The notes under the pieces were generated by a model. It was not told the origin of the DNA, ran no database searches, and saw nothing but the letters and a program-made list of their open reading frames with translations. This document shows positions 42,097 to 54,410 of a stretch of DNA of 64,000 nucleotides, one piece after another; within the stretch, counting starts at the first letter, position 1, and every line of letters starts with the position of its first letter. The stretch is taken from assembly GCA_022559845.1 (NCBI GenBank), contig CM040120.1, positions 168,498,334-168,562,333 on the forward strand, read 5' to 3'. Origin of the DNA: Amorphophallus konjac (Eukaryota; Streptophyta; Magnoliopsida; Alismatales; Araceae). The position numbers and the translations under genes were made by a program.

Positions 42097-45000
42097 CAAT
42101 AAGGATAACATTTGGACCTTGCCCAAAAGTGCTCAATAATCTCTCCCTTTTTGGCGATGACAAAACTCTTGTAGGTGATGATAAGAAATTCTATCTTACT
42201 TTCATATTATTGTCTCTTACCTATTTCCCTCCCTTTTGTCAATCATCAAAAAGATAAAAGAGTAAATGTTAGGAAGCAAAAGAGATATAGAGGTTGCTCA
42301 AAGTATTTATAATGGCGGTGATAAATGTTCAAAAGTAAAGAGTTACAGAAGAGACACAAAGAACTGAAATATTAATGGTTTCTTCTACGTGTGTATGGAC
42401 GGGAAGAAGAGGGGATATCAGATGAATTTGTTGGTGCTGGTGGAGGATAAGCACCTATTGTAGTGAGCTCAACTTCATAAACTACTTCTCAATCCAAGAA
42501 GGTTTCAAACATTTTAGGATGTAGCCCAAGTTTCTCTCTTTCTTGTCACACTTGCAGATAAACTTCATATAATATGGCTACTCTAGCAATAGTATCCTCA
42601 AATAGTTTATGGGCATATTGGAGAGACCATTCAAAAAAGGGAAGTACTTGTTCATGAGTTAGCTTTTCCTCTAGTTCTTCTTTATACATCTGCACTTGGT
42701 TGGTGATGTTCACCCAGTGATGAAGGGGATACTTGTATGAATCTCTCTTAACTTTGATAATTGCATGTGAAGTGATTCGCCCTTGCTTGACTAATCTGGT
42801 AAGTAGTGCATTGATCCGCAATGTGCTTTTACCCTGAAGTTTGAGAGATGTATTTAACCTTATCATGCAGAGAAATAGGCCTCTGTATTCTTTGTTCTTG
42901 AGAAAGTTGGTCTAAAATAGAGGGTACTTTTGTTCTTCTTCGAGAAGAGGTGGAACAAATTGCAGTCGAGGTTGCGGATCAATTTTAGGAAAAATAGAGG
43001 TTGAATGCCAAAGATAGGGGGTAATTGTCCTGAATGATTGGACAGTTTTAGCGTTGCCTCTTCTTTTAGAGTGCTCAGTAGCATGCTTTCCTGCAAGATA
43101 ATCTTGTAAATCCTTGGCCACTAAAGGGTGAATGTCTTCCTATTCTTCCTTGACTTCTAGCATTTCGGCTATGAAGTGCAACACTGGAGGAGGTTTCTGA
43201 GGTGGAGGTGTAGAAGGAGATCCTTTTGTCGGTCTAGTTTTTCTAAGGATAGAAGAGACTCTACGCTTCCTCCGATATGTTGTAATAGGAGAAGATCCTA
43301 TCGAAGGAACAAAATAATCAGGAGGAGTATGTAAGACTATAGTTGTACAGGGTTGAGGAATAGAAAGTGGTGAGACATGTACTGTAGCAGGAGGAGAAGA
43401 GTGAATATGAGGAGAGGGCACTGGAGAAGGAGGAGGAGAGAATGTGGGTGATGGAATAGATGGTGACAGACCTACTAGTGCAGCAGCTAAAGGTGGTTGC
43501 TTGGAGAGCTGAGTTGCTTACCCTTGTAGCTAAGCCAATGTGATAATGAAGAGGTTTTAATTTGTCTGGACCACATTCTTAACCTCTTGAATTTCTTCTT
43601 TATGGCTTTCAATGTCCTCTTCGAAAATGCAGTTTCATCTCAATGATTCTTGTCTCATAAGAAATCTGACCAACCATAAGTTGGTTTAGAGTAGATTGTT
43701 GATCATTAGAGACAAATAAAAATTTGTTCTTTATTGTCACAATGTTCTCACAGTGAGTCCGAAGATCTTCAGACATTTCACTTTGAGCCTCATTTATCTT
43801 TTCTTCAATCTGCCCATGAGAATGGAGGACCTTATTCTCCACATCTTGCACAACATCATTGATATAATCGTGGAAATGCCCAATGAGATTTTATATTTAC
43901 CAGCTCATCATATAGTTTCTGCAAACTTTGATTGATTTCTATTGGAGTTACGGTCGTAGAAGCTTCAGCATATCTGTGATGCTCAATTTTTATTTCTGAC
44001 CAGGGGGTTGCAGGTTCTTCAGGTGATCCAATGCATTGCTCCCTCTCTCTTTGTACTATCTCTTCAATTTGGGGTTCAACTTTAGTCTATGATTCCTTGG
44101 GTTGCTTCCCCTCAATTTGTACAGCTTCTTCGATTGGGAGCTTCCCCTCACTTCTTGGTTACCTAATCATTTCATCTTTAGCTTGCTGATGAGTGATGGA
44201 GTCAACTTGTGTTCTAGGTATGGCAAGTTCTTCTTGAGTGGGAGCAGGGTCTTCCAACTCCCTTGGTTGTACTTCAGGCTAGGAAGGTTGCCCTGCTAAT
44301 TCTGGTTCGTATGCAGGCTCAACCTCTATGGTTTGTACTCCTTTAGTTCTAACCCATGCTCTTCCTTACTGAGTGAACAGACATCTCTTATGATTACTAA
44401 CATTAATGGAGATACAGGGATTGGCTTTCTCATTGTTGAGATCAATATTAAAATCCTTTAGGGTAACCATCACTAAGGATCCATAAGGAAGGCATTGAAA
44501 CAACTTTTCGCTATTAGCTTTAGTAGTTTTGCGAGCTTGTTTGGCCCCATCAACCATAGTGTCTAATATAATAGAGGCTAAATTTATTTATCTCTTTTCA
44601 AGAAAACAATAGCAAATTTGAATCAACAGTGGAACATACCGAGTGGCTTCCTCCTCGAGGGACCAGCATGCATGTGATAACTAGATGGAGTAGCCTTTCC
44701 TTTGCATTAAACTGGGTGATGTATAGATTTCCTCTTTCAAACGTTTTGAAGTGGGGCCCAACTATCCTTTGACCTATAACTTGAATATATTCTTTGTTTT
44801 GTAGGTCAATCTCAGTGGTTGAGCATCCATATTTTTGCTATCAATGAAGTAATAATTTAAACATGGGTATTCTTAACAGATGTGACTAGTTTTTCGTTCT
44901 CCATTTTCATGTTGTAGTAAAAAATCCTTCCAGTGTCTACCAGGTTTCTTCTTGTGGTGAACAGAACTTGAGAAGCTTCATGTCACTTAAGTCCTTGATC

Positions 45001-45398
45001 AGATTCACACCTATTTCTCCTAAGCCCTTAAAGTCCATGCATCTTCCAACAAATATGGCCGAGTTTTTACTTTAAAATGATGCTCTATCAACGTAGGAGG
45101 CAAAGAACTAAGCATCGGTTGCTATGGCGGCCATAGAGTTTAGGGTTGTGAAAAAGGAATGGTGGAATCGGCAATTAAGGAACCTTATTCTTGGGAGGTG
45201 ATCGAAAGTATTAGGAACATAGAAAGAACATATCTTTTTGAAGGATTTGTGCTTTGCTCGAATGATTGATTGCTTGGAGGAGATGAAAATTTTCTTAGAG
45301 CAGGAGAACCTGTGTTCGAAGAAGGATAGGAGAAGTCAGATAGGTGATGCCCTAAGTGATTATTTTATAGAGCCCTGAGCCCATTATGACTAGGGGGT
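42097..45398 (-). mobile_element. Element G: non-autonomous element with plant-transposon-protein-like frame
   Basis: On the minus strand from 45398 down: a decayed coding region (45200-42546), then a noncoding tail with a G-rich tract aaaaagggagaga near 42145, similar to the PPT region of many plant LTR elements, then the E insertion. No gag, RT or integrase is recognisable, so this is a LARD-like unit. Its 5' end is cut by D at 45399 and its 3' end by the junction with F at 13607. Confidence 0.6.
42546..45200 (-). pseudogene. Putative plant-transposon-protein-like ORF of element G, degenerate
   Basis: Pieces in several frames. Around 45040-44600 on the minus strand one can read FVGRCMDFKGLGEIGVNLIK, then QRIVGPHFKTFERGNLYITQ, LLHLVITCMLVPRGGSHSV. 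These resemble the 'putative plant transposon protein' domain (PF20167-like) of non-autonomous plant elements. Then follow KANSEKLFQCLPYG (44557-44366), a helical segment rich in Glu/Gln (43851-43609), a Pro/Ser-rich stretch (43421-43140) and a helical C-terminus (42866-42546, YAHKLFEDTIARVAILYEVY). No catalytic motif is seen. The family assignment is from memory of the motif and should be tested. Confidence 0.5.
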
Positions 45399-47170
45399 TG
45401 TTGACACCCATTTTAGCCTACAAGATTGTGTTATTTCTCTTATTCAACATTTTTGATGTCCCGAATTATTCATTATTTTAGAGTCTTCCTTGGATGGATT
45501 TCGAGCTCATTTCATTGTTCCCTACCCTTTGAACTTCGGAGATCATGATTTCTTAGAGCCCTTGAGCTTATCTTATCAACTCTTGGCCTTCCAAGTCGAC
45601 TTGCGGCCCATTTAGGTCGACTTTCCATCAAGCATTCGGCCCCTTTCGCTGCGTAGTGTTGCAAACAGCCATTTTTCATTACCTTCTATTCCTCTATTCA
45701 AAATGTGTCCTTCACCAAAGTTTTTCTTCTTTTAAAGCTCTACAGTTTCTTATTCTACGCCATTGGCCAATTCTACACCAATTTTATGTTATTCGCATTT
45801 TTCTGGCAGACTGTGATGTTCACCTGCGTCCCAGAATTTCTTCTGTCTGTTCTTGCTCCATTTAATCCCTCTTCCTTTTGTTTTCTCATCTTAATCTCTT
45901 CAATAAAGTTGTTCATCATTTTATTATCTACAATGTCTTCTTCTACCACTTTCGCTAGTTCTACATCGTTTTGGAGATATGCTCCGATTTCTAAAGTCGC
46001 ACAAAGTATAACTAGAATTTTTTCCTCCAGCAGCCTAGCGGTCCTGGGAAGACCACTAGTAGGACCACTAAGCCACAAAAAATGGTCTTCACTAGACTGT
46101 TTGGCCCCAAACATGCCCAAAATCATCCTGTTTCTCCCCTGAAGCCTTACGGTAACCCCCTAGACCGTTTGGCCTCGTATGCAGTCGTACGATAGACCGT
46201 TTGCCAGATAGAGAGTCCTAAACTTCCTGAACTCCAATTTCTTTGCCGTAGGACTCCTTGGAGACCTTGTTCGGTCCATTTTCTCCAAGAGGAAGCTTCC
46301 AGATCAGCTCTAATTGATTAAGGACTCTTATTCCCACTATTATCCATGAGATTTATCAATCTATATCCCCAAAATTGGGTGTTTATCTTGGATCTATCTC
46401 CAGAAGTTTTCTGCTCCTATTTAAAGCACCCAAGTTCGCAGTTGCGAAGGAGGGCTCTTTCTAGATGTGGGGAGAAGCCATGCTGCGTCTTCAACTCACA
46501 ACTTTGACCCCATCTTGAAGAGGGAAGTATTAGCTTTCCATTCCATCTTTCTGGGCTTAATTTGGTTGTCTATTCTCTTAGTTCTCCTCTCCTCAATTTC
46601 ACAAATCATCACAGTTTTCTGCACTTTCTGCTGCACTTTTGCACATTTTGCATCAACGATTTCTCCCTAATCTTTGAATCTTAACTCGTGACCTTAACTC
46701 TCATGCATTCACAACACACACACCTATCTTTTGCACCCTTCCACAGGGGTTAAAAACCTCCCCCGGGTGAGTTTGTCCTCAATTTCTATCCCTACTTTAT
46801 CACTGCGGGATTGATACTACACTTCATGATCTAATGGGTTTTTGCCTGTGTTTTGACTTTGTTTTGTAGGAGAGCATGATATGAACGTGAGGCCCTCTTC
46901 TTCTAGCCGGCTGGAAGACGAGGAGGTTTAAATCCACATCGTTCCCCGCACCCCATTCCTGAAACGCGATCGAGTCTTCTTCATCCTTTTCCAAGGTACA
47001 CGGTGTCATTTCTCCCATCTCTCCATCCTTTCGGCGTTGTCGGAACCTTGGTGGCAATCACGGTATGTCTTTCTCATCCTTTCATCCCCCTTTTCTTTGT
47101 TTATATTATTCCATGTTAATGCATACATATTAGTTTAAGGGGGTGAGGTAGAACTTCTAAATAATCTACA
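45399..47170 (+). repeat. 5' LTR of element D
   Basis: TGTTGACACCCATTTTAGCC ... AATAATCTACA, 1772 bp. A TATA-like TATTTAAA lies at 46418-46425. The downstream half matches each arm of C's palindrome. It contains GGTC/GACC motif pairs at about 46030-46230. Confidence 0.85.
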
Positions 47171-47175
47171 AATTT

Positions 47176-47191
47176 TTGGCGATCACGTTGG
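47176..47191 (+). promoter_or_regulatory. PBS-like site of element D
   Basis: ttggcgatcacgttgg, 5 bp after the LTR end ctaca; the tRNA is not identified. Confidence 0.6.
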
Positions 47192-48044
47192 GACAACTAG
47201 TGTCTATCACGTTTGTTTTCATACTCTCTTGTAAGTTGGGTGTGGGTTTGTGCATGTTTAGATAGCTTTCCCTTCATTTTCCCACTGTTCTAGGCATTTT
47301 CGGGGCTGTCCGAGCTTCGCGGTCGCCTTCAGGACCGCTAGGCACCCCAAGCGGTCATCACAAGACTGCTAGGGCCTTTCTAATAGCCAAACTATCATTT
47401 GGTAGATCGCAAGGGACAAGAAATGGTCATTTGGTAGACCACTTGTGGATTCTGGCTGTTCTACGTGTGTGCTCACAGGGCCCTGTTCGTTGATGCATAA
47501 CTTTAGTTCTCGGGGTTCAATTGCACTGAATTTTATTCCATTGGATAGCCCTTTGTATTGTCTTTCCATCCATATATTATTTGCATTGTTTGGGTAACAT
47601 TTGCATAGTCTAATATTATCATCATTTTAGCATTTTTTGCATGAAATCTGCATCCAGGCACAGGGACAGGTTCACATGTATATCTTTGCTCAGTGATTTG
47701 ATTGCCTTCCTGAGGTCGGATTGCCTTGTTCTTGGGCCCATTGGATACTCATTTATATTGTCTTCCCATCCATATCTTATTTGCATTATTTGAGTCACAT
47801 TTGCATAGTCTAATATTGTCATCATTTTAGCATTTTGTGCATAAAATCTGCATGAAGGTTCAGGGGCAGATTCACAGGTACATTTTGCATTAATGATTTC
47901 TTTGCTTTCCGGGCTCCGATTGTGTTGTTTCCTGGTCCTGCCTTGTTGTCCTTCGGATTGTCTTCATTTTCATATATTGTTTGCACTCATATCATTGTGT
48001 TTGCATAATTAAATATTGCCCTCATTTTTCACTTTTATGCTAGA

Positions 48045-48235
48045 TTTTTGCATGCACTCCGGTGCACATAGGATCATGCATTGCATATCATAGTCTCATT
48101 CCTACCTTGGTAAGTGATCCTATCGCCCCCATATTCCTTGGGGTCGACTAGGTGATCTTATCTGGGACCTCCATACGCCCCCGGGAGCCGTGGATTCCGA
48201 CACGGACGCTGGGCCGATTGTACGACTTGCATTTG
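48045..48235 (+). promoter_or_regulatory. Conserved leader block of D
   Basis: Partner of 20160-20350 in C, between PBS and gag; contains gcatgcactccggtgcacatag and ccatattccttggggtcgac. Confidence 0.55.
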
Positions 48236-48667
48236 CATACGTGTGAGAGAATTAACCTTAGTCAACCCAAAGCTTGGACCTTATTCCCATAAGATTCCTA
48301 TCTTGAAGGAATTATGTTTAACTCAAATCATTAAAAGGTCTATTAAAACTTCTAAAATATTTCCCATCATATCAACTTGTTTGACTTGGGTGAAAACTCT
48401 CACATTGCATTGTTTGTGTTGTTTGTCTAAGCCCATTAGTGGTGTTTGTGTTGCATTTCCATCATCATCCACATGTTTTGTTGTTGATAGGCCCACTTAG
48501 GTCTGTCCGTTTGGTGTGTCCATTGTCTAGTCCATTGTCTTTGGTCTATTCTCCCTTGGTCTTTGCATGAGTGGGTCAGCCCCCTCTTGTCCTCAAGCCC
48601 ATTAAGCCATTGCTTCCCTCATTGTATTTTCCTTGATATTCTTTGTATTAAGTCTCCATTTGCCCTC

Positions 48668-50630
48668 ATGGAGCATCATTCCAACCCCTCGTATCATCCT
48701 TCTCTCAATTTTTCTTCTTATTCCCGCGTGGAATCCTCTTCCCACGCGGGCCCATCTTCTCGTGGTCCCTCTAATCCATCCGAGGAGCAGGCTAATATCA
48801 TGGCCCATCTAGCATGCCTTGTTCGCCAAATGGACCCGGCCCAGGCCCAACGCCTTATTGTAAACCATCTTAAGAGCCCTTCTTCCCTTCATGGGCCTTC
48901 TTACTTTCGTGAGCCTCATTCTTCTTCCTCTTATGTTGCTGGCCCAATGGGTCCTTATGCTCACGTTCCTTCCAGGCCCACACATCCTTCCACTCCCGGA
49001 ATGAGCGCTTCTTCTTCTCAACCCGGATCCTCTTATCCGGCCCAATACCATGCTCCTGGTCCTAATTCACAACCTCTTGCTCAAGCTGGCCCATATTCTT
49101 CTCGGTCTCTCCCTACCCCGGAGATGGTCTCTCAGACCTAGCATCAACTTGATGAACTCCAATGCCGAATTGATCTCAAGTCCTCCTTGAGTGTACCATT
49201 CGCTTTTCAAAATCTTCGGCTTTTGCCATCTTCGTAAATTCCCTTGTATCGCCATTATAGTGGAGTCGATGACCCCTATGTGCACTTAAAGGAGTTTATT
49301 TATGAGTCGGCCCAATTTTGACATGACCAATGTTTGATGACCTATCTGTTTGGTTTGTCTTTGGAAGCCCGGCTTGAGATTGGTTCTTTTCACTTCTGCA
49401 ATAGCAGATTGGAACGTTCAAGTTGTTCAAGATAGATTCATTCAGCAGTTTCAAGACCAGGTTGGGCCCAGGTATTCTATGGTGGATCTGGCCCATGAAA
49501 TGATGAAGCCCGACGAGGATTTCTGCACCTTTGCTGACCGCTGGCGTCACCTTGTCGTGCAAGTCCCAGGGCACCTTCTGGAGATGGAGCAAATCAAGAT
49601 GCTGATATCTAATGCAACGCCCATGTATCGGTTAATATTGGCCCTCAACGACATCACCTCATGGCAACAACTTTATAGCTGAGCCCGCTTCATCCGCCAA
49701 CAACTCTAAGATTCCCTTGACCCCGAGTCTTCTCTACCTTCTACGTCTCCACACACCCTGCCACCAACATCCACCTCCACTTACACCTCACCCTCCACAA
49801 GCCAACCCTACGCTCCCATGAGCCAGCCCATCATGAGTCAGCCTTCAGCCACATATCCTCCCACGAGTCAACATTCCGCTTTCACCTACCCATACACTCC
49901 CGCATATCAACCCTCCATGAGTCAGCCCTCCGCCTCCTCATACCCACATCCAACTCCACCCCCGGTCAAGGAAACACCACATCCCGTGCAGGTGGATGCC
50001 GTCTATATACCCTTTCATCCTGCGCAACATATGCCTTCACCAAATCCCTCCGCCACTAGCCATGCGTCCTTGTCTATGCAACCTCCACCTCGGCATCCCC
50101 TTAGCCCGAAGCATGCTCTTCCCTCTCCGTTGCCGGGGCGCTTCACAGATATTTTCAGAGATTTGATGGCCACTCATGCGTTGTCGATCCCTCTAGTTGT
50201 GCCTTGTCGACCCGCGGTCGGGAATATGCTTCAATTCTGTGACTTTCACCATCAGTAGGGGCATTTGGTCGAAGATTGCCCCGAGTTCCGAGATTATGTT
50301 TATGACCTAGAAGCTGAGAAGAGGATTAATTGGGCCGCCATTCACAAGGTCATTCTGCATCTCCGTAGCAAGCAGCAGCAAGAGGCGTCGCCCAGGCAGC
50401 CACCTCCATCTTTACAAGACCCAGGGCACCCCTGTGATCCTTTATCTAATGTTGCACCCGCTCCGTCACCTACTCCAATACCCGTTCCATCACCGTTACC
50501 TTCTCCATCTCCTACCCCATCTCCACAAACTCCACCAACCCAAGTTCTTGCTCAGGCCGATACCACCACTTCCACCATTTCCCCCAGCACTCTTGTACCC
50601 CCAATGCAGCTCGACGCATTGTGCTGATAC
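48668..50630 (+). pseudogene. gag of element D
   Basis: Likely start ATG 48668 (MEHHSNPSYHPSL). The N-terminal part is Ser/Pro-rich with MDPAQAQRL, matching LDPAQLQAV of C. A stop at 49139 and a frame change are followed by the capsid block at 49400-49680: VQDRFIQQFQDQVGPRYSMV and KMLISNATPMYRLILALNDI. A Pro/Ser/Thr-rich segment leads to CDFHHQ-stop-GHLVEDC, a knuckle-like motif at about 50238-50285, then a Pro-rich tail. Same architecture as C gag. Confidence 0.75.
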
Positions 50631-51658
50631 ATCGACGGTGGACACCACGACCTCCCTCTTCACCATCTCCATCTCCACTACCCCCATTGCCCGCATCGCC
50701 ATCTCCATCATCATCTCCATCACCATCACCATCACCACCTTTACCTCCTTCATCGCTACCCTCGTCTCCCGAGCTCGAGCAGGCCACGTCTCCACCTTCA
50801 TCTTTACCTTCACCCGTACCCATCATTATTGCATGGCCTTCGCCTCCACTTGACATTATCATACCCATTGAAGCCTCCATGCTTTCCAAACCTACACCCC
50901 CACTACCTATCAAACCTTTCGAACACTCTAGTTCTCCATCCACTTCCACCCCACGGAGCGGGTGTGTGTTATCTTTGGTGCCCCTTGGGTCTGGTCCCCA
51001 GGGAGACAATGAGTCAAGTCAGGATGATTCTATGCCGGTTCTGCATTTCAAGATTCAGGATTTTATCGATCGCATGTCGATCCGCGTCCTGGTTCCTGGC
51101 TATTTTGGGGATGATGTGCCTATACTCCCGATGACGGTTGCTAAGAAGAGTTCCCTTGAACTGATGCCAGTTTCTTCAAGAGTGAGACCGGTGGCAATCT
51201 CTTTGCTAGTCGAAGAGTTCACCATTGATGCTACTATTTCTCCTCGCTCTGTTTCTATTGAGATAATTGGCCAAGATGGGTTCTCTACCCTAATTATGGT
51301 AACTCATACAGCCGCCAAGCGGATTATGCACTCTATGTTCAAGGGGCAATTGTTCGTATCTTCTATATTCTCGAAGGACATTCGACACATCTTATGCAAT
51401 CTCCCTCGGTTCATTAGCAAGCCGGCCACGTCAACGCCGTGCATTGATCTCCCTCAGTTCCGTCCTTTGCTTCTATCAAGGGAGTTGTGCTTCAAGGCTG
51501 AGTTCCGAGTGGAGTGGCTGAATCTCATGCTTCTAGTGCCGAGAGACAAAATCCCGTGGGTTTGTGATATTCATCACTCTGAAGGGTTGCTTGTCCAAGA
51601 ATGTCCATCTACTGTTGTTAGCACCAGGTGTCTAGGGGCAACTACCCTGGTAAGGTAG
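50621..51658 (+). CDS. Unrecognised frame in place of pol in element D
   Basis: An uninterrupted 345-codon frame. The first 115 residues are Pro/Ser low complexity. The rest looks like a folded protein: MPVLHFKIQDFIDRMSIRVL, RPVAISLLVEEFTIDATISP, GFSTLIMVTHTAAKRIMHSM, FSKDIRHILCNLPRFISKPA, LCFKAEFRVEWLNLMLLVPR and a Cys/His-containing end (VCDIHHSEG). I do not recognise a family; no protease, RT or integrase motif is visible. The true start is unclear because the Pro-rich part may be gag C-terminus after a frame change. It sits exactly where protease to integrase should be. Confidence 0.5.
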   Translation: MLIHRRWTPRPPSSPSPSPLPPLPASPSPSSSPSPSPSPPLPPSSLPSSPELEQATSPPSSLPSPVPIIIAWPSPPLDIIIPIEASMLSKPTPPLPIKPFEHSSSPSTSTPRSGCVLSLVPLGSGPQGDNESSQDDSMPVLHFKIQDFIDRMSIRVLVPGYFGDDVPILPMTVAKKSSLELMPVSSRVRPVAISLLVEEFTIDATISPRSVSIEIIGQDGFSTLIMVTHTAAKRIMHSMFKGQLFVSSIFSKDIRHILCNLPRFISKPATSTPCIDLPQFRPLLLSRELCFKAEFRVEWLNLMLLVPRDKIPWVCDIHHSEGLLVQECPSTVVSTRCLGATTLVR

Positions 51659-52098
51659 CGTGTTCATAACTGGGCTAGGCCATCTGCTAGATGGGCTCGT
51701 TATTTGAAGAGATATTTCAAGTCAAGAAACCTGATGGTCCGAGCCACGCCAGGCGGGTCCATTACAAGCCAGTTTCAGCTAAGAAGAGACGGCGACACAA
51801 GTTCAAGGGCCGTCAGTTGTGCACTCAGGGGTCCACTTCTCCTTCTTCTCCTCTTCACTCATCATTTCTTCTGCTCAGTTCCCACCCCTGGGTGGTGTAT
51901 CTTCCCTCTTCTAACTCTATCTCTACGATTCTCTCCTCTCCTACCGAGTTCGTGAACCATCGCTTTTCTTCTCTTCGTTTAGGGCCTCCGATTTTTTTAC
52001 ATTCTCATTATTCTAGGACTCAACCTATGTCCTCTCATCGTCCCGATCCTAGGACATCTTTTGATTCTTCTCCTCCGGTATCATCGGGTCCTTATTCT

Positions 52099-52256
52099 CC
52101 TTCCCCGACCCTATCGAGTGTCTATGACTCTCTTTCCCCGACCCTGTTGGGTGCCTATGGTTTTTCTTCCCCGACCCTGTCGGGTGATTTTAATTATCCT
52201 TCCCCGACCATGTCGTGTGATTCTGATTCCCCTTCTCCGACCACATCGGATGATTT
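52099..52256 (+). repeat. 33-bp tandem repeat, SPTLSG type
   Basis: Five units spaced exactly 33 bp (starts near 52101, 52134, 52167, 52200, 52233) with the core ttccccgaccctgtcgggtg, itself an inverted pair (ccgac...gtcgg). In frame with 51691-52341 it encodes 11-residue SPTLSG-like units, so both DNA and protein periodicity are kept. Confidence 0.85.
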
Positions 52257-52341
52257 TCCTTCTCATCTTGCCATTCACTCTTCACCCTTTCAGGGTCATT
52301 GCCCTTTTTCATGCTATTTTCGAGGCTTTAGTCCGCCTTGA

Positions 52342-53520
52342 TCCCAGCAGATCTCTGTTTATTCTGTATCTGGTTCCTTGTTATCAGTGTCTCTGCACCT
52401 TAACGAGGGAGTTCTAGCCCTCGTCTCTCTTCTTTTTTATCCTTCTTCATCCAGTATAGTGTCTGTCGCTCCTCCGTGTAGAGGAATCTACAACCCCTTG
52501 TTATCCTCTCTCTTTTGTCTTGTCAAGCAAGGAATGCAAAGCTCGTGATGTTCAAAGCTCGATGGTCAAGATGGCTTCAGGATACTATTTTTCACACTAT
52601 GGATTTGCATAGTATCTTTATTTTGTGCAATAACATGCTATTATTTCTGTCACTATTATTCCTGCGCATGGTCATAATGCTTGTTCCTCAAACATAGTTG
52701 AGTGGTTTTGGTTCAATTTTAGTCAAATTTTAGTCAAAAAGAAAAAAAATGAGTTCACTTTTGCAGCATCCTTAGGCTGGTGATAGCTCCGTGTTGGGAG
52801 TCTAGTTCTTTCCCCGATTATTGAGGGTGATCTTGAGTACGTGTTTTTCACACACTACACAGCGAGCCATAACTGATGCTTCTAAGGCAACACTGTTGCT
52901 GCTTTGGCCATACTATAGGTATGCACAAAGGTCTTTTCTTTTCTCTGCTTGACTGAGTGTAGGGGCAAGAGATTGACGGATGAGATGACCAACCTAGGCG
53001 CTCCCTAATACGAGAGAGGTCTCAAATAGGGGCAGTCTTGACCCTCGAAAAGTGAGCGTTCGTGCTAAATCTAGCCAGCAAGGGCTATCGAAAACAAACT
53101 CAAAATGAATGAGAATGCAAAATTATGGAATGAAAGGCATGGCAAGAGTGGCAGTACAGTTCCCCGCGGGATGTCATGAGCCCGGTCGCACACGTGCTGA
53201 TAAATATGGGTCTCAAAATCAAAGACACAAAGCCCCGGCACAACAGACTGTATCTTTGAAGGGTAGTGCCCTAGAAGGAATTCGAGTCTTATTGTTTCCC
53301 ATCCTACATAAAGCTTGTCTCCAATCTTCTTTTACTTCTCCCTCTTAGGCTGGGTTGAATCCTAGGTATGGCCTTAGTAGGGGCACCATTCTTTAGAGGC
53401 GGTTGGTGTGAGCTACCCTCACATGCACGCCCTGCTTAAGGGAAGCCTTTAATTAGAGCGGTGAGAACGACGATCCCTAGTCAGTAGTTCGATCCCGTCT
53501 TGGGTGCTATAGATTGCTAT
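52342..53520 (+). other. Noncoding tail of D, first half
   Basis: No coding frame. The part 52958-53290 is colinear with C at 28878-29240 and includes ggcatggcaagagtggcagtacag, ccccgcggga and agccccggcacaacagac. Confidence 0.65.
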
Positions 53521-53816
53521 ATTGTCAAAAATTCCAAAAAAAATAAATATTGTCAAAAATTCTAAAAAATCAGATATGTCAAAAAATCCAAAAAAATCAA
53601 ATATGTCAAAAATTCCAAAAAAATCAAATATGTCAAAAATTCCAAAAAAAAAATTAAATATTATCAAAAATTCCTAAAAATTAGATATGTCAAAAATTCC
53701 AAAAAATCAGATATCTCAAAAATTCTAAAAAAAAATCAAATATGTCAAAAGTCTCAAAAAAAATCAAATATTGTTGAAAATTCAAAGAAATAGAAAATTC
53801 AAAAAATCCAAAAATA
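53521..53816 (+). repeat. A-rich degenerate tandem array in D
   Basis: About a dozen units of the form tgtcaaaaattccaaaaaaatcaaata, 20-27 bp, with variable A runs. Counterpart of 29428-29690 in C. Confidence 0.85.
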
Positions 53817-54119
53817 TCTGTCTTTTGGTCTTTATTCATCTATTTATTTATTTTGAGGATAAGTATGATCTGTTTACTTATTGTGCAGGTTGCAGGTGTT
53901 CAAATCCTTTGCTTCATATCATTTGCACTACCTTATGTTCATATTTCTGATCTGTTCTCTCCTTCTTCAATCCTATCTCTCGATCTATTCTGAAGCTTGT
54001 GTCCTTCTCATCTCTCACTTCATCTCATCATGTCTCTATGAGAGGGCCTTGCCTCACGATTATGAACCTGGCGATTCTGCTTCATTTGATCTTGGGCTTT
54101 GATTGAAGAGCGTATTCGT

Positions 54120-54410
54120 CAAGTCTATGTCCCGCCATACCATTGTCACATTTGTCTATGTCCCTCTATGTCATCATCCCACACGTGTTATTTTGTCCCT
54201 CCGTGTCTGTCATGTTTTTTCGTCCCACTGTGTTATCATCCCATGTGCGTCTTATCCTACCATGCCATATGTTGTCCGTATCTCTTGTCCCCCGTGGTTG
54301 TCATCCCACGTGTCTTTGTCCCACCATGGTCTTATCCCACCGCGTGTGCCGTCCCTCCGTGTTGTGGTGTTGTCTTGCCCCACCGTTGTTCTTTGGTCCC
54401 GCTCATGCTT
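54120..54410 (+). repeat. Degenerate tcccac/tg repeats
   Basis: A T/C-rich stretch with many variants of tgtcccaccatg and catcccacgtg. The two overlapping long frames here arise from its low complexity and are not taken as genes. Confidence 0.6.

Noticed and set aside
45705..46142. 145-codon plus frame and 117-codon minus frame in D's 5' LTR
   Set aside because: The 3' LTR copy (55707-56006) does not keep the same length, and the region is LTR U3; no domain is visible.
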